From: Natrialbaceae archaeon
GTDB lineage: Archaea > Halobacteriota > Halobacteria > Halobacteriales > Natrialbaceae
Direction of reading: 5' to 3'
DNA: 9,523 bases
NCBI GenBank assembly: GCA_003552325.1
Contig: PUKM01000095.1
Span: forward strand, 1 to 9,523
Part shown: in pieces, positions 1 to 5,964 of the stretch
How positions within the stretch are numbered: position 1 is the stretch's first letter
Layout of the letters: each line of letters opens with the position of its first letter
Made by a program: the position numbers and the translations under genes
Notes under the pieces: generated by a model
Database searches by the model: none
Told to the model about the DNA's origin: nothing
What the model saw: the letters and a program-made list of their open reading frames with translations, nothing else

Positions 1-150
1 GACGACGGTAACACGGTCGATGGCACGGCCTGTATGCCTCAAGTGGGACGACCACAACTGGTCGGAGTCACCACGCTCTCCCCGTCCCAACGAGGAGCAT
101 ACGAACCCGCAAGTTGCCTCCCTGGGTCGGTAGCCGAATCCCCAACGGAG
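1..150 (+). other. Possible degenerate 3' tail of a tnpB gene
   Basis: This stretch precedes the right-end hairpin at 151-184 in the position where the tnpB C-terminus is normally found. It is open in frame 1 up to the hairpin, but no zinc-finger or RuvC-III motif remains in the visible part, so identity rests on position alone. It could equally be ordinary non-coding DNA. No other gene is supported here. Confidence 0.3.
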
Positions 151-184
151 GAATCCTCGCGCATTAGCGCGGGGAGGACGTCAA
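151..184 (+). mobile_element. Right end of a TnpB (IS1341-type) element, remnant
   Basis: Positions 155-162 (CCTCGCGC) pair with 167-174 (GCGCGGGG) around an ATTA loop, with one T-G wobble, followed by GAGGACGTCAA. This hairpin and tail are the hallmark of the 3' end of haloarchaeal IS200/IS605-family elements that carry only tnpB. In the family this end forms the scaffold 3' end of the guide (omega) RNA, with the guide starting just after the TCAA. A nearly identical copy lies at 2767-2803. The body of this element's tnpB would lie to the left, mostly outside the window; the reading frame running through positions 1-180 may be its degenerate C-terminal end, but I cannot show this. Confidence 0.7.
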
Positions 185-250
185 GCCGGGGAGGATGTCG
201 TGCCACGATGGTAGGACCGCTCCCCGCCCTATAACCAACATCACTCATAT

Positions 251-810
251 ATGTGAAACACAGTCGAATATCGTCGTACCGCCGTCATCAAGCTCGACAC
301 TCCCGAAGGGGCCGACTCGCACCTCTAAGAAACGGTCGAGCAGTTCAAACACTGCGCCAACACCGTGAGCGACTGGTGCTGGCAAGGGCGTCGCCAGATT
401 CCGTAGGAATCTGGCTGCCAACCAGAAACGCGCGGTGTTTCTGGTGACGACGACGGATATCACGTCACCTCAAAAGCCAAAACCGAACCCGGCCTCTACG
501 ACCAACTCCGCGACGAAACCGACCTCACCGCGAATCTTGTCCAGAAAGGGATTCGTCGAGCGGTCGAAGTCGTCAAAAGCGGAGTCAAACGCCTCAAACG
601 TGGAGAAAGCACGTCGTAACCGTACTTTTGGGCAGACGGCGCGGTGTATGACAAACGAAGTGCAACGTTCCACCGCGACCACGTACCCCTCTCCACCGTC
701 GATGGGCGCATCGAGTGCGACTACATACTTCCCGATGACTCGGAGACGCCGCCTACGAAGTACGTCTCCGACGGGGACTTCGAGTTTCGGATGGCACACT
801 TACCAGACGG
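251..810 (+). pseudogene. tnpB: Truncated, nonsense-mutated tnpB (5' half)
   Basis: Read in one continuous frame from the ATG at 251, the translation matches the N-terminal half of haloarchaeal IS1341-type TnpB: EYRRTAVIKLDTPEGADSHL, then EQFKHCANTVSDWCWQG, DDGYHVTSKAK, then VYDKRSATFHRDHV and, near the end, FEFRMAHL. It is dead. Stops interrupt the frame at 254-256 (directly after the ATG), 326-328, 404-406 and 617-619, and the whole RuvC nuclease and zinc-finger half is missing. A 60-base in-frame segment at about 389-448 is foreign to the family pattern and consists of two hairpins. Similarity fades at about 805-811, exactly at the stop codon of the opposing cetZ-like gene. There is no frameshift, so decay has been mainly by base substitution plus the insert and the 3' deletion. 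Family assignment is from remembered TnpB sequences, with good confidence. Confidence 0.85.
389..448 (+). repeat. 60-base insert made of two tandem hairpins
   Basis: Two perfect 9-base-pair inverted repeats lie side by side. CCAGATTCC (394-402) pairs with GGAATCTGG (406-414) around GTA, and ACCAGAAAC (421-429) pairs with GTTTCTGGT (437-445) around seven bases. They interrupt the tnpB remnant between its WCWQG and DDGYH segments and keep its frame. The hairpins are seen directly; that the stretch is an insertion rests on my recollection of the uninterrupted family sequence. Confidence 0.65.
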
Positions 811-2061
811 TCAAAACAATGAATGGAGGTCATCTCCCCCGTCAGCAGACGTCGTGTCAGCTCCATTCAAGCGGCTTTCAAGTCGCTCTCGATATTGCTC
901 CGACACCTCCAAGTCTTTGACCCATGATGGATCGTTTTGGAGTGCAATCGCTTCCTCGATCAGCTCCGAAACACGATCCAAGCGGCTGGCAGTTAGGAGA
1001 CAGACCGCAGAAATCCGATCACGGACACCCATTGGTGAAGGTGGACACACATGCAGACGCGTCGAGTCGAGGCCCTCAACCCTTGGAAGTACCTTTGAAC
1101 TGATGTCGCCTCCCGGAAGACACGACTCAGGAGCGATGATGAACAGTTCAGTTTCTAACTCCTTGTTCAGGGCCACTGGCAGCGTATACGGTGGTGATGC
1201 CGCCTCATTGAGCACGTTTGCAATCTTCTCGCGCTGCATTGTGGCCGTCAATTCGTCCGTTTCGGGCGACTTCTCTTCGGGGCCCTCTGATTGCGGAGGC
1301 CACAGACGCGTGAACAAGCCCTGATTCTGTTCGGTTGGGCCGGCTTGGACTGCCGCGTCGGTGGCAAAGCCCAAGCCAGACAGGGCATTTTTTGAGAGCA
1401 CACCGTCAGCCTGTTTCGTGGGCCCCGTTGACTTATCTGACTGATCAATATCAAGCTGGCCGATCGCTCCGAACAGCGTGCCGACCGCAGTGACGACCCG
1501 TGTATTCACTTCTTGATACAGACTCTCGTCCGGGTCGGGAGGTGCCCACAGGTCATTATCATACAACAGGACGTGGTCAGTCCGTTGTCGGAGCGACCGT
1601 AGCGAACGCGCAGCATTGAGGGTCTGGATCGGCGATGTACGTCGATGTGGCAGGATACTCAGGCTATAGACAGGAATGTCGTACTCATTACCGACGGTTT
1701 CAGCGATGATCGGTGTCATACCTGCACCGGTGCCGCCTCCAAGTCCAGACAGCGTTAATATCGCATCACTGTCCTCAATGGGCAAGCCATCGCCGATCGT
1801 GAGTATTTTGTCACGCTCCTCGACCGCGATCGTTGCCGCCAGTTCACTATCAAACCCGACACCGTGACCTTTCGCCTGCTCTGTGCCCAACAGGTGCCGC
1901 TGAGCGTCCGGAACCTCAGAGAGCTGCTGTAAATAAGCTCGGGACGTATCGACTGCACACACGCCTGCAACTGGGTCCACAACGAGCCACTCGTCGGTCT
2001 TGACAAACGCGTCCGCCAGCCGCCCCCCGGCCCGCCCGACTCCGATCAGTGTGAGCTCCAC
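811..2061 (-). CDS. CetZ-family tubulin/FtsZ-like GTPase, divergent
   Basis: This predicted protein of 416 residues belongs to the tubulin/FtsZ superfamily and most resembles the haloarchaeal CetZ group, cytoskeletal GTPases that polymerise under the membrane and influence cell shape and motility. The N-terminus reads ELTLIGVGRAGGRLAD, the first nucleotide-binding loop. The tubulin signature is at residues 106-114 (GLGGGTGAG), followed by VYSLSILPHR, the TLNAARSL helix near 148-154, and YDNDLW at 167-172, all in CetZ order. The tail after about 385 is acidic and probably flexible. I chose the GTG at 2061-2059 because it places the phosphate loop at the N-terminus as in CetZ; an upstream TTG at 2112 would add 17 unrelated residues. 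A TATA-like stretch (minus strand, 2087-2079) lies about 22 bases before this GTG, suiting a leaderless start. The T7-loop region looks atypical: it carries an acidic residue at D219 but no clear counterpart of the CetZ catalytic glutamate. The 3' end abuts the tnpB remnant. It is unlikely to be the main housekeeping CetZ1. Confidence 0.85.
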   Translation of the reverse strand: MELTLIGVGRAGGRLADAFVKTDEWLVVDPVAGVCAVDTSRAYLQQLSEVPDAQRHLLGTEQAKGHGVGFDSELAATIAVEERDKILTIGDGLPIEDSDAILTLSGLGGGTGAGMTPIIAETVGNEYDIPVYSLSILPHRRTSPIQTLNAARSLRSLRQRTDHVLLYDNDLWAPPDPDESLYQEVNTRVVTAVGTLFGAIGQLDIDQSDKSTGPTKQADGVLSKNALSGLGFATDAAVQAGPTEQNQGLFTRLWPPQSEGPEEKSPETDELTATMQREKIANVLNEAASPPYTLPVALNKELETELFIIAPESCLPGGDISSKVLPRVEGLDSTRLHVCPPSPMGVRDRISAVCLLTASRLDRVSELIEEAIALQNDPSWVKDLEVSEQYRERLESRLNGADTTSADGGDDLHSLF

Positions 2062-2078
2062 GACATACCAGTCCGCCG

Positions 2079-2087
2079 TATACAAAT
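2079..2087 (-). promoter_or_regulatory. Weak TATA-like element before the cetZ-like gene
   Basis: TTTGTATAC on the minus strand lies about 18-26 bases upstream of the GTG chosen as start, close to the spacing of a leaderless haloarchaeal promoter. The match to a TATA box is imperfect. The 147 bases between this gene's start and the next upstream gene hold nothing else recognisable. Confidence 0.35.
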
Positions 2088-2208
2088 CCCATTCGGTAAC
2101 TGAGCGAAACAACGATCAGGTCAGCGATATTGTCACTGGTTAGCGTGCAAGATGGACAGCGCGCGTTCAGCACCCATCAATAACTGGTAGTGAATGACAG
2201 CACTGCCC

Positions 2209-2664
2209 TCACTGCTCATACCCCGAGTTCCCGTCTTCGATGTACTGGACTACAAAGTACGCGATTACGAGTCCGATGAGAAGAATTCCAAAGCCGCCAG
2301 CAGCGGTGAATGCATCAGTAGCCGTCTCGAAATCGTCAATTCGAAAGCTAATTATTTCACGCGAAATTGCGATGATTGCAGCACCGATCACGATTTGCAC
2401 GACTGGCTCATCACGAGCGTACGCAATCAGCGTCCGATGAACCTCAACAATGATCAACAGCAAGAGCACGGTGTCTAAGAGTTCGACTACAGCAAGCGGG
2501 TCGGTGAATTCACCACTCGTGAATAGGTCCCATAACCCGAGCAATAAGTCAAACACGCCGATAAGAAATAGTACAAGAGTAAAGTACGCAGTCGCCAGCA
2601 CGAGCCACCGCATTGCGGTTATTGACGGATCAGTGATTCGGGTCAGGTCTATATCCGACGCCAC
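2209..2664 (-). CDS. PsiE-family four-helix membrane protein
   Basis: A 151-residue integral membrane protein with four predicted helices at about 19-41, 58-75, 88-107 and 123-141. The central block VEVHRTLIAYARDEPVVQIV running into AAIIAISREII is typical of the PsiE (phosphate-starvation-inducible E) family, including the conserved charged residues between helices 2 and 3 and the RE pair after helix 3. The biochemical role of PsiE proteins is not known; in Escherichia coli the gene responds to phosphate limitation, and nothing here proves the same control. The start is a GTG at 2664-2662, supported by a strong TATA box 26 bases upstream. It shares its strand with the cetZ-like gene but is separated from it by 147 bases, so co-transcription is possible rather than shown. 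The C-terminal tail (YIEDGNSGYEQ) is short and acidic. Confidence 0.85.
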   Translation of the reverse strand: MASDIDLTRITDPSITAMRWLVLATAYFTLVLFLIGVFDLLLGLWDLFTSGEFTDPLAVVELLDTVLLLLIIVEVHRTLIAYARDEPVVQIVIGAAIIAISREIISFRIDDFETATDAFTAAGGFGILLIGLVIAYFVVQYIEDGNSGYEQ

Positions 2665-2683
2665 GCGTTTTGAAAGAGCGCTG

Positions 2684-2693
2684 TTTATATAAA
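2684..2693 (-). promoter_or_regulatory. TATA box of the psiE-like gene
   Basis: The perfect palindrome TTTATATAAA is centred about 25 bases upstream of the GTG start of the PsiE-family gene, the expected distance for a leaderless haloarchaeal transcript. This spacing decides the start codon. Confidence 0.75.
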
Positions 2694-2766
2694 CGCAAAC
2701 CCTAATTGACCAAACCTATCTTGTTGACTGGTGGGAAACTCTTTCTTAACTTTACGGAGAATCGAG

Positions 2767-2803
2767 GAGAAAGCCTCGCGCTTCAGCGCGGGGAGGGTGT
2801 CAA
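2767..2803 (+). mobile_element. Solo right end of a TnpB element
   Basis: CCTCGCGC (2774-2781) pairs with GCGCGGGG (2786-2793) around TTCA and is followed by AGGGTGTCAA, almost the same as the element end at 151-184. No tnpB coding sequence precedes it: the DNA on its left is the promoter of the PsiE-family gene. It is therefore a solo end, left by deletion of an element, or part of a non-autonomous derivative mobilised in trans. It sits between two minus-strand genes (psiE-like and lipoprotein). Confidence 0.7.
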
Positions 2804-2925
2804 TCGCGCTCTGGTGCTGACTACATGCTCTATATTTTGCCCAGGTTGATCTCCCAGCTTTGAGACAGATGCCGCTGTCTTCGGTAAGAGCCTGCATTTT
2901 TGTACCGTGGTGAACGCGGCATCGG
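2804..2925. other. Intergenic stretch with no recognised gene
   Basis: Between the solo right end and the stop codon of the lipoprotein gene I find no coding pattern, repeat or terminator that I can name. An open frame crosses it on the minus strand, but this is the out-of-frame shadow of the lipoprotein gene running on through the element end. Confidence 0.5.
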
Positions 2926-3414
2926 TCACTCGCTTTCGCTGGCATTCTCATCGTCAGCGCCCGCATCGCCGCTGTCTCCATCACACGACCGATCCCAGAC
3001 GGTGATCTCCCCGTCACCAGCCAGCAATATGAGAAGATCGGTGCATCCAGCGGCGCGTTCCGTCTGTGCAACAACGTCGATCCGTCGACGTTGCTGGCCA
3101 CCAACGCGGACGTTGATATGATACTCGGCGTGGTCATCATCCCACTCCTTTTCGACGTAGACCGGTGGCTCCCCGGGCTCGACCGCGTATGTATCGAGGT
3201 GGACGACCCCCGCATCGTCCTCGACAGCAACTTGAACGCTGTGTGGCTCCGTCCCATCCGTGCCCTGGAGCCGTATCTCCCCGAGTTGTATTCCCCCCGA
3301 ACTCGATTCGTTGGTCTCTTCGGTGGCTCTGGTACCCGAGTCTGTGATATCGGAACATCCGGCGAGACCGATGGCGACCCCGGTTGCGGCGAGCAGCTTT
3401 CGACGCGACGGCAT
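2926..3414 (-). CDS. Tat-exported lipoprotein, function unknown
   Basis: A 162-residue secreted protein. The N-terminus MPSRRKLLAATGVAIGLAGC combines a twin arginine (residues 4-5), a short hydrophobic stretch and a lipobox L-A-G-C with the lipidated cysteine at 20. It should be exported folded by the Tat pathway and anchored to the outer face of the membrane. After an acidic, Ser/Thr-rich linker (21-40) comes a predicted beta-rich domain (about 41-143) containing two cysteines, C124 and C144, that could form a disulfide. The last 17 residues are almost entirely Asp, Glu, Ser and small residues, typical of halophilic secreted proteins. I do not recognise the domain. A TATTAA element 27-32 bases upstream supports the ATG at 3414. 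The gene is divergent from the membrane-protein gene that starts at 3637, with 222 bases between them. Confidence 0.85.
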   Translation of the reverse strand: MPSRRKLLAATGVAIGLAGCSDITDSGTRATEETNESSSGGIQLGEIRLQGTDGTEPHSVQVAVEDDAGVVHLDTYAVEPGEPPVYVEKEWDDDHAEYHINVRVGGQQRRRIDVVAQTERAAGCTDLLILLAGDGEITVWDRSCDGDSGDAGADDENASESE

Positions 3415-3440
3415 ATGTGATCATTACTCTTGATGGCTAC

Positions 3441-3446
3441 TTAATA
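3441..3446 (-). promoter_or_regulatory. TATA box of the lipoprotein gene
   Basis: TATTAA on the minus strand, centred about 29 bases before the ATG at 3414, gives an almost leaderless transcript. The rest of the divergent intergenic region (3447-3610) shows no further signal I can identify. Confidence 0.6.
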
Positions 3447-3610
3447 CAGCGTGGTGCCCTCATCACCCGTCGAATGAACCCAGCATCGAAGGTGCACTCG
3501 CCGCCGCCACAGTCGACAGTTGACACGCCAAGCGACGGCGACACCGAACCGTCCGTGTCGTCGCCGGATCGAATCAGCCAGTCGACGACGCCGACGGAGC
3601 CCTCCCGAAT

Positions 3611-3620
3611 GTTTTTATAT
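3611..3620 (+). promoter_or_regulatory. TATA box of the small membrane-protein gene
   Basis: GTTTTTATAT lies 17-26 bases before the ATG at 3637. It is the clearest T/A-rich element in a GC-rich region and supports that ATG rather than the start at 3520, which lies upstream of the promoter. Confidence 0.6.
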
Positions 3621-3636
3621 TCCGCACGTGTGCGAG

Positions 3637-4056
3637 ATGGTAGCGAAGGCCAGTGCAACGAACAGTACCGAGGAGCCGCCCCCGTTCACACGCCCTCCCG
3701 CCCCGTATCGTCTCACGATCGACTCACGCTCGACGGACGATCCGTACGGGTGGCGGCCGATCGGGGTGACGGAGTCGATGTCGCCAGCGGCCTCGGACCC
3801 GTCGTCGGACTCACTCGCTGCGAGCGTCCGTGAAGCGACTGCACAACTGCAGGGTAGTACCGTGGCGGGCTTTCTCCGCGTCGTGCTCTGGGCGGTGGCG
3901 TGGATTCTGCTCGGGACGGCGGGTTGGTGGGTGTTCATCGGCCCCGAGCAGTTGACGGTGTCGGCCGTCGGGGCGATCCTCGTCGTCACGGTCGTCATCA
4001 TCGCGGGACTGTATCTCGTATGGGGGCTGGTCGTGTCGGTCCGGTCTGCTGAGTAA
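3637..4056 (+). CDS. Hypothetical membrane protein with two C-terminal helices
   Basis: A 139-residue protein that I cannot assign to a family. Residues 1-60 are polar and low in complexity, rich in Pro, Ser, Thr and Asp (for example EEPPPFTRPPAP near 12-23) and probably disordered. Residues 61-74 may form a short amphipathic helix. Two strong hydrophobic segments follow at about 79-101 (FLRVVLWAVAWILLGTAGWW) and 107-131 (TVSAVGAILVVTVVIIAGLY), and the chain ends with a few polar residues. With two helices both ends would lie on the same side of the membrane. The frame is open further upstream to 3520, but that extension is Arg-rich and lies above the TATA box, so I start at the ATG at 3637. 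The next gene on this strand, the cdc6-like initiator, begins 211 bases later; no functional link is evident. Confidence 0.7.
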   Translation: MVAKASATNSTEEPPPFTRPPAPYRLTIDSRSTDDPYGWRPIGVTESMSPAASDPSSDSLAASVREATAQLQGSTVAGFLRVVLWAVAWILLGTAGWWVFIGPEQLTVSAVGAILVVTVVIIAGLYLVWGLVVSVRSAE

Positions 4057-4267
4057 TCTTGGGCCCGAGGACTCACACCATTGTGGCAGCTCTTCATATC
4101 TCCCGATCGATATCCCACCGTGATTGACGCTTCATGATCGTCTCGGTCGGATCGACAGGTACCCGGGTCGGGTGTTGCCCCGTATACGGCGGGGAACGTC
4201 CCCTACAGGCGACATATTCATCAAACACACACCCGTAGTTCCGCTGGAGTGCACCGTTCGAGAACCC
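4057..4267. other. Upstream region of the cdc6-like gene
   Basis: This 211-base stretch would be the natural place for an origin next to an Orc1/Cdc6 gene. I see a perfect 10-base palindrome, CCGTATACGG (4180-4189), within a possible larger hairpin with arms CCCCG (4178-4182) and CGGGG (4190-4194). I do not see a pair of inverted origin recognition boxes or an obvious AT-rich unwinding element. A weak CATATT (4212-4217) may act as the promoter, giving a short leader. Confidence 0.4.
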
Positions 4268-5485
4268 ATGACTGATTACGACGAGCTCTTCGCCGAGACG
4301 GCGCCCGAGCATCGGATTTTCGCCGACAAAAGCGCGCTCGATCCGTTACAGACTCCCGAGACGGTGGTGGCACGCGACACTCAGCAGCGGCGGCTCGCGT
4401 CGCTGCTGAACGGGATCGAATCGGGGTACTTGCCGGCGACGGTGTCGATTTACGGTCCACCGGGAACCGGCAAGACGCTTACGACACGCCGGCTCACCAC
4501 CGAATTCGCCGCCCGTCGAGACGACCTGGCGACCGAGTACGTGAATCTCAAGGAATGCCGGACGCTGTTTAGCGCCGCCAACGAGATCCTGCTGGCGGTG
4601 AGCGGAGAGACGGTACAGGCTCACGAGGGGCTTGACGGCGCGTTCGAGGCGCTGTGGGACGCACTCGAAGCGTATCCAGAGTGGACAGTACTGATTCTCG
4701 ATGAAATTGACCACATCGCCCAAGATTCGAATTACGATCCCAACGACTTCTTTTACCGGCTGCTCCGCGGCGAGGGCAAACTATCACGCGACATCCAGCT
4801 TTCGGTGTGGCTGCTCAGCAACGAACTGCTGGACGTTGACCTCCGCTTGGACTCCCGCGTCCAAAGCGCCATGAGCGACGAGCAGGTGTTTTTCCCACCG
4901 TACGGTGTCGCGCTGCTCAGCGAGGTCGTCGGGCCGCGCGTTGAGGAGGCGTTCCAGGACGGCGCGCTCCCCGCAGATGTCCGACGGTACGGTGTTGGAA
5001 AAGCCGCACATCGGTGGGGCGATGCCCGCAAGACGCTGACGCTGTTTCGACGCGCCGGCGAAACCGCCGTCGAGCGGGAGCTTTCGGCGGTCACGCGCGC
5101 ATGCATCGACGACAATCTTGAAGCAACCGACCACGAGGCGATCCGCCGGAAACTGCTGTCGCTGCCCGTGCAACATTTTTTCGTCCTCCGGGCGGTCACG
5201 AACCGCGTCGACCGACGGACCGGCGAGACTGTCCAGCCAGTGACGACCGACCAGATTGCCGACTCATACGGTCGCATGATACCATCGAACGACCACCTCG
5301 GCGAGCGCGCGATCCGGAGCGTGCTTGACGATCTGGAGTTGATGGGGTTCATCGAGACATGGATCGAATCCCGCGGGCGCGAGGGCCGAGTGAAACAGGT
5401 GGAAACGACGTTTGAGCCGACGCTCATCAGTGCGGTCACTGATGAGTATATTTCTCAGACACCGACGCTCGAACGACGACAGTAG
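4268..5485 (+). CDS. Orc1/Cdc6-type replication initiator (AAA+ ATPase)
   Basis: A 405-residue protein of the archaeal Orc1/Cdc6 family, which binds origin DNA as an ATP-dependent switch and loads the MCM helicase. The AAA+ core has the Walker A motif GPPGTGKT (63-70), Walker B ILDEID (143-148), a sensor-1 asparagine in LLSNE (182-186) and a sensor-2 arginine in GDARKTL (R254). The C-terminal part (about 290-395) has the form of a winged-helix DNA-binding domain, ending QVETTFEPTL. The length is usual for the family. The start is the ATG at 4268, because the family begins just before the FADKSALDP block; an upstream start at 4124 would add 48 residues without family character. Haloarchaea carry many cdc6 paralogues, often one per plasmid replicon, and this divergent one fits such a role. 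It converges with the winged-helix gene, leaving 40 bases between stop codons. Confidence 0.93.
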   Translation: MTDYDELFAETAPEHRIFADKSALDPLQTPETVVARDTQQRRLASLLNGIESGYLPATVSIYGPPGTGKTLTTRRLTTEFAARRDDLATEYVNLKECRTLFSAANEILLAVSGETVQAHEGLDGAFEALWDALEAYPEWTVLILDEIDHIAQDSNYDPNDFFYRLLRGEGKLSRDIQLSVWLLSNELLDVDLRLDSRVQSAMSDEQVFFPPYGVALLSEVVGPRVEEAFQDGALPADVRRYGVGKAAHRWGDARKTLTLFRRAGETAVERELSAVTRACIDDNLEATDHEAIRRKLLSLPVQHFFVLRAVTNRVDRRTGETVQPVTTDQIADSYGRMIPSNDHLGERAIRSVLDDLELMGFIETWIESRGREGRVKQVETTFEPTLISAVTDEYISQTPTLERRQ

Positions 5486-5525
5486 CACCGCCACGGACAG
5501 CAGCGGAGCAGAGTCGGTCGTCGGC

Positions 5526-5762
5526 TCACTCGCTGCGAGGATCCGCAACGAATCGATACAAGCCTCGATTGACTTTCTCCACCCACCCGGCGTCAACGAG
5601 CCCCTTCAATGAGCGGTTGATGTACTGCCTCCGGATATCCAGCTCTTCCTCAAGTCGCTTCGGATTCGCATACCCCCATGGCTGGCCCTCATTTCGACCG
5701 CGTTTAAGAACCTCAAGGATCGCGTCTTGACGTTCGTCCGGATTGAATCGTTCGTTGACCAT
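5526..5762 (-). CDS. Small winged-helix DNA-binding protein
   Basis: A 78-residue protein made almost entirely of one winged helix-turn-helix domain. Helix 1 is at about 8-20 (DERQDAILEVLKRG). The HTH is at 33-55, with the recognition helix at about 43-55 (IRRQYINRSLKGL). The wing, VEKVNRGLYRFV, is at 61-72. Similar small regulators are common on haloarchaeal plasmids and in haloviruses. It probably acts as a repressor, perhaps of its own promoter and the divergent operon starting at 5965, since the AT-rich region between them holds a dyad and repeats. The 3' end converges with the cdc6-like gene. The ATG at 5762 gives the full domain; no strong TATA box is visible at leaderless distance, so a longer leader is likely. 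Fold assignment is strong, while the target is an inference. Confidence 0.85.
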   Translation of the reverse strand: MVNERFNPDERQDAILEVLKRGRNEGQPWGYANPKRLEEELDIRRQYINRSLKGLVDAGWVEKVNRGLYRFVADPRSE

Positions 5763-5820
5763 CTTGCTGTCAGATACGACGGTGTGCCACTTACTGTTTT
5801 GGAAGCAGCACTACTGTGCG

Positions 5821-5889
5821 TTCTCTTTGTTATCTATTTGTATGTTACTTCGTAACAACTAAGTGAACTAGGTACGTAGAGTGTAACAA
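5821..5889. promoter_or_regulatory. AT-rich divergent promoter region with dyad and repeat
   Basis: The interval 5821-5880 is about one-third GC, against roughly 60 percent nearby. It contains a TATA-like CTATTTGTAT (about 5834-5843). Directly behind it is a dyad, TGTTAC (5843-5848) and GTAACA (5852-5857) around TTC. GTAACAA occurs at 5852-5858 and again at 5883-5889, 31 bases apart, or three helical turns. This is what an operator overlapping a promoter for the rightward operon would look like. It could also be part of an origin, as the cdc6-like gene is close. No protein binding is shown. Confidence 0.5.
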
Positions 5890-5903
5890 GAAGCGCGGGA
5901 CAC

Positions 5904-5964
5904 CGGTCAGAAACTGGCCGTGGCGTGGTAGGACACGCCCGACCGTGCTTCTCGGAGAGAAGCA
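5904..5964 (+). promoter_or_regulatory. Structured leader: three consecutive hairpins
   Basis: Three stem-loops follow one another and end at the base before the ATG at 5965. The first pairs 5904-5910 with 5914-5920 (7 pairs, one wobble, AAA loop). The second pairs GGCGTG (5922-5927) with CACGCC (5934-5939). The third pairs TGCTTCTC (5946-5953) with GAGAAGCA (5957-5964) around GGA. The only ribosome-binding-like sequence, GGAG (5954-5957), sits in the loop and stem of the third hairpin, so folding could control initiation. The inverted repeats are certain; the regulatory role is inferred. Confidence 0.55.

Noticed and set aside
644..1324. 226-residue plus-strand frame
   Set aside because: Only its first part is meaningful, as the end of the tnpB remnant; the rest is antisense to the cetZ-like gene.
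2685..3257. 190-residue minus-strand frame
   Set aside because: It overlaps the lipoprotein gene in another frame, is Ser/Arg/Thr-rich and non-acidic, and runs through the solo TnpB right end; the lipoprotein frame has a signal peptide, lipobox and promoter.
3437..3658. 73-residue minus-strand frame
   Set aside because: It begins inside the start of the membrane-protein gene, overlaps its promoter and the lipoprotein promoter region, and shows no domain.
4057..4267. Origin of replication next to cdc6
   Set aside because: I looked for inverted origin recognition boxes and an AT-rich unwinding element here and at 5763-5964. The latter is AT-rich with short repeats, but neither has recognisable boxes, so no origin is annotated.
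4753..5439. 228-residue minus-strand frame opposite cdc6
   Set aside because: It is Arg/Ser-rich, as expected for an antisense shadow of GC-rich coding DNA; the opposite strand has full AAA+ motifs.
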